Below are positions 61,733-64,000 of a stretch of 64,000 bases of DNA, in pieces. This stretch comes from Mesostigma viride. Lineage: Eukaryota > Streptophyta > Mesostigmatophyceae > Mesostigmatales > Mesostigmataceae. Where the stretch lies: positions 186,001 through 250,000 of the forward strand of contig RPFO01000165.1 of assembly GCA_009746045.1 (NCBI GenBank). Direction: 5' to 3'. Under the pieces are notes generated by a model. That model searched no databases and was not told the origin of the DNA. It was given only the letters and a program-made list of their open reading frames with translations. The position numbers were made by a program, and so were the translations under genes. Position 1 is the stretch's first letter, and every line of letters begins with the position of its first letter.

Positions 61733-61967
61733 GTGGGACGCGAGTGGGACACTTTTCACCTAGGAGAGACACCAGGTTCAGGTACGTGGAACAGCCATGT
61801 TTCAGGTATTCATGTAAGTGGGACAGGGTAGCTTTCAAAATTCAATGTGGTGGGACAGTTGCATGTTCAAAATTCAGGTCGGTGGGACAGGCAAATTTTC
61901 AATTACATGTAGGTGGGACACATGTTCATACACATACAAAACACAGGTTGGTGGGACATGTCCCACC
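61733..61967 (+). repeat. GTGGGAC repeat cluster
   Basis: Units at about 61733, 61744, 61818, 61849, 61880, 61913 and 61951, spaced 11-75 bp, and an inverted unit at 61960. Confidence 0.85.
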
Positions 61968-62378
61968 GAGTTGTGTGGCATGGATGTGTAACACCTATAA
62001 TGCGCTAGTTTCAGCTATACTGTCTGCACTCGTTTCAGTGCTATATAAACTGTGCCGGAAAGGTCACGGCAAGCCCTACCTAGCCTATTCAAGGTGTGCC
62101 AGAAATACGGCAGGCGGGTGCGATTATTAATGACGCAACCCTAATACCTCCGTTTACAACATGATGGCCAGATATTAAAAACATGAAGGGCAGTTGGGCC
62201 CACAGGGAAAAGTCTACATCGCAACAAGGCACCATGCGACTCCATAGTCAGTGATCACAAACGTTTGCTTCACCCTTTCCGTGCGCTTCTGCTCATGCTG
62301 TTTAGGGTACCTGCACATAAGAAACGTGCCAAGACACACAACCACACACCATAATAATGCATTACAAATGCGAAGTAC

Positions 62379-62515
62379 AATGTTGTTGTTGTTGTTGGTG
62401 GTGGTTGTTGTGGTGGTGGTGGTGGCGGCAGCGGCGGCGGTACATGGTGGTGGTGGGGGGTGGGGGTTGGGGTGGGGGTGGGGGTGTGGGGGTGTGGGGG
62501 TGTGGGGGGGTGCGT
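62379..62515 (+). repeat. GTT/GGT microsatellite and G-tract
   Basis: TTG units (62382-62396), GGT units (62396-62425), a CGG run, then from 62454 to 62510 eight or more G-runs of 4-7 separated by 1-3 bases, a strong G-quadruplex pattern. Confidence 0.9.
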
Positions 62516-62556
62516 CCCTGTGTTGTGGTGCGTGTGCGTGTGACAGTGCATATGTA

Positions 62557-62648
62557 CGTGTGATGTACGCGTGATGTGTGATGTGTGATGTGTGATGTGC
62601 GATGTGTGATGTGTGATGTGTGATGTGTGATGTGTGATGTGTGTGTGC
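62557..62648 (+). repeat. 7-bp minisatellite TGATGTG
   Basis: About eleven TGATGTG units with occasional ACGC/GCGA variants, followed by TG repeats. Confidence 0.92.
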
Positions 62649-62659
62649 TCATACGCCTA

Positions 62660-63060
62660 CTAATATGTTGGCCCATTTGATCATGCCGGCGTGACCTGTC
62701 GCATGTGTGCGGTAGACCTATTATGTACTGCATGCTACCTAGTCACACATGGCATGGGTTTGCAGAGTTACATACAGAGTGTACATTCTTGTCACATAAA
62801 TGGTCCAGTATATCTTGGAGCCAACCCATGCAACGATACTTACTTGACCACCATGCGCCAGTGGTTGTCATACTTCTTTGCATACGGGCCCTGTGGGTCA
62901 GGGTTTCCGTAGTACGTCAGGCCGTCACCATACAAGGTGAAAACCCATGGTATTTGGCCCAGTCCGCCGTTGTCAGCACCTCGGCATGCTTTGCCACAGT
63001 GCGCTGTGGCGGAAGCTCGAGAAGTTGTATGAGAGTGAATTCCGCCATGGTTCTTGCAGG
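62660..63060. other. Unassigned, no gene seen
   Basis: No domain or repeat recognised; frames up to 123 codons look random. Confidence 0.5.
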
Positions 63061-63622
63061 AAGTTGCCTTTATTAATAACAAGGAACACAGACGTAAGTC
63101 ACGTCACTTCCAAGACTGCACGCAGCACAGACGACAGGGTCGCAGTGCCAAGAGAACGTGCACGCAAGAACTAGCGTCCTAGAGCTACCAAGTCACACAT
63201 ATAGGTTGCTAGGGACGCGTCCAAGTATTCAGCTGCACTGTCACAGCTGAACTGTCAATCAATTGATTACACAGACTCTGGCACGCCTTTGGCGCGCAGA
63301 TCTATCAATTGTCCATACGGCTAGTCCTGTGGACCTATCCGTACACTACTCAGCATCAATTGTCTCATAGGTCCTGGCGCGCTACAGCACGCCTACCTAT
63401 CAATTGACCATCAAGTCCTGTACAAGTCCTGTCAACGTCCTGCGGACTATCAAAGTGACACTTGTACATCCTGTGTCCGTACGCCGGGCGCGCCGGGTAC
63501 TGTCGGCACAGCCTAGGAAACGTCATAACTTTTACGTTCCTTAACCAAATGAGGCGTTCAAGGTGCCGTTGGAAAGAGCGTAACAATCTATATCCATCTA
63601 ACGTAAATCCTTTACGTTAACT
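63061..63622 (-). repeat. HG-like LTR remnant, minus strand (left limit approximate)
   Basis: On the minus strand from 63622 the sequence begins AGTTAACG and after 45 bp has CTCTTTCCAACGGC...TTGAACGCCT, matching CCTTTCCAACGCCG...TGACCGCCT of the HG-1/2 LTRs. The left limit at AAGTTGCC (63060) is a guess from the AGTT-type end. Confidence 0.45.
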
Positions 63623-63640
63623 CCAATCCCTTCTTTTCTT
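63623..63640 (-). promoter_or_regulatory. HG-like polypurine tract, minus strand
   Basis: Minus strand AAAGAAAAGAAGGGATTGG next to AGTTAACG, compare AAAAGAAGAAAGGGTTGG next to AGTTAGC in HG-1. The element body would extend to the right, out of the window. Confidence 0.55.
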
Positions 63641-63731
63641 TAGGGATCACATCCCCTGCCAGGGACCCTTGAAGTAGCTTGAAATGTCCTTCACTCCAGC
63701 TTGAAGCTTGAACAGATGTCTTTAATGGCCA

Positions 63732-63950
63732 TTGCCATTCCCCCAGCCTTTTCTTTTAAGGAACTGGAAAAGAACAGATCTGCCACAGGGAAAACCATTC
63801 CATGAGAAATGGATAAAAACCTATGGAAGTGGCATTACAGAGTACCACCAGATATTAGAAGCACACAAAATTAAATACATACAGGTTAATTCTATGAGGT
63901 CTTCTCCAGGAATTAATCCCATCACCTCGGTAGAGCCTCCAGTACAATGA
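63732..63950 (+). CDS. Unknown short AT-rich ORF
   Basis: 72 codons (start MPFPQPFLLRNWKRTDLPQG). Composition is protein-like (few low-complexity residues, motif EKWIKTYGSGITEYHQILEAHK) and AT-richer than the rest of the window. I recognise no family. It could be an exon, part of another element, or chance. The true start may be elsewhere. Confidence 0.25.
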   Translation: MPFPQPFLLRNWKRTDLPQGKPFHEKWIKTYGSGITEYHQILEAHKIKYIQVNSMRSSPGINPITSVEPPVQ

Positions 63951-64000
63951 CCTTCTGGCGGTGAGTTACATTAATCCCAGATACTAATCCCATAAAACCC

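Larger units (their letters stand above)
61715..62660 (+). mobile_element. hAT-like terminus with GTGGGAC subterminal repeats (right end not seen)
   Basis: CAGGGGCAGCTCACG at 61715 is a typical hAT start. From 61733 to 61967 there are seven GTGGGAC units plus one inverted copy (CATGTCCCACC). The 8 bases before it are TGGAGTTA. No transposase is seen to the right, and the other end is not found in the window, so the end coordinate is arbitrary. Confidence 0.45.

Overview
This window is eukaryotic nuclear DNA made almost entirely of transposable elements, nested up to four or five deep. I recognise no host gene, rRNA, tRNA or CRISPR. The coding remnants are GC-rich, and there are short GC-rich palindromes, CAG and AAC coding microsatellites, Copia- and Ty3-type LTR elements and R2-like LINEs with zinc-finger N termini. 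This fits a green alga (perhaps Chlamydomonadales) best, but another protist such as a dinoflagellate is not excluded. The organism call is an inference of low to moderate confidence.

Layout. (1) 1-4333 (minus) and 9666-19356 (plus) are two copies of a non-autonomous LTR retrotransposon, here called TRG: 668-bp LTRs, gag and a dead protease, no pol. They form a large inverted repeat. (2) 4334-9665 lies between them: the 5' part of an old R2-like LINE (LINE-A1), a 1.45-kb hAT-type element (5655-7106) and a YADD-type LINE (LINE-B, minus, 7326-9330). LINE-A1 resumes in the opposite orientation at 19357, right after the TRG-2 3' LTR. Target-site duplications (TSDs) show that 4334-9665 was inverted by recombination between the two TRG copies. 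(3) 21269-29720 is HG-1, a Copia-related element with 648-bp LTRs and a perfect 5-bp TSD, inserted in LINE-A1, whose 3' end follows at 29721. (4) 30.2-32.94 kb is a decayed Ty3-type leader and gag, cut at 32941 by HG-2. (5) HG-2 runs to 40645 and appears to resume at 61607-61714; between lies a small palindrome-ended element T that received Copia-3 (40738-45730, minus, gag-pro only) and a full-length R2-like LINE (LINE-A2, 47059-61257, 12-bp TSD). LINE-A2 in turn received HG-3 (47480-55969) four codons into its ORF. (6) 61715-64000 holds a hAT-like terminus with GTGGGAC repeats, microsatellites, a G-tract, an HG-like LTR remnant (minus) and an AT-rich unknown ORF.

Most notable is the HG family (HG-1, HG-2, HG-3). 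Its members share RT motif HGDD instead of YVDD, a retropepsin downstream of integrase (GAG-IN-PR-RT-RH), LTR ends AGTT...AACT instead of TG...CA, and, in HG-1 and HG-2, an extra ORF before gag and a TGA-CT stop between in-frame gag and pol. In all three, the 10-11 nt directly after the 5' LTR (the primer-binding position) are perfectly complementary to a sequence in the element's own 3' untranslated region, shown in a 12-nt hairpin loop. HG-3 has a quite different sequence from HG-1/HG-2 but keeps the pairing. This suggests a cis-encoded primer or a 5'-3' RNA contact.

Many ORFs are broken by single-base frame changes, some in homopolymers and some in elements with almost identical LTRs, so part of the decay may be assembly indel error. 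Coordinates of element ends supported by TSDs are firm; others are marked approximate.
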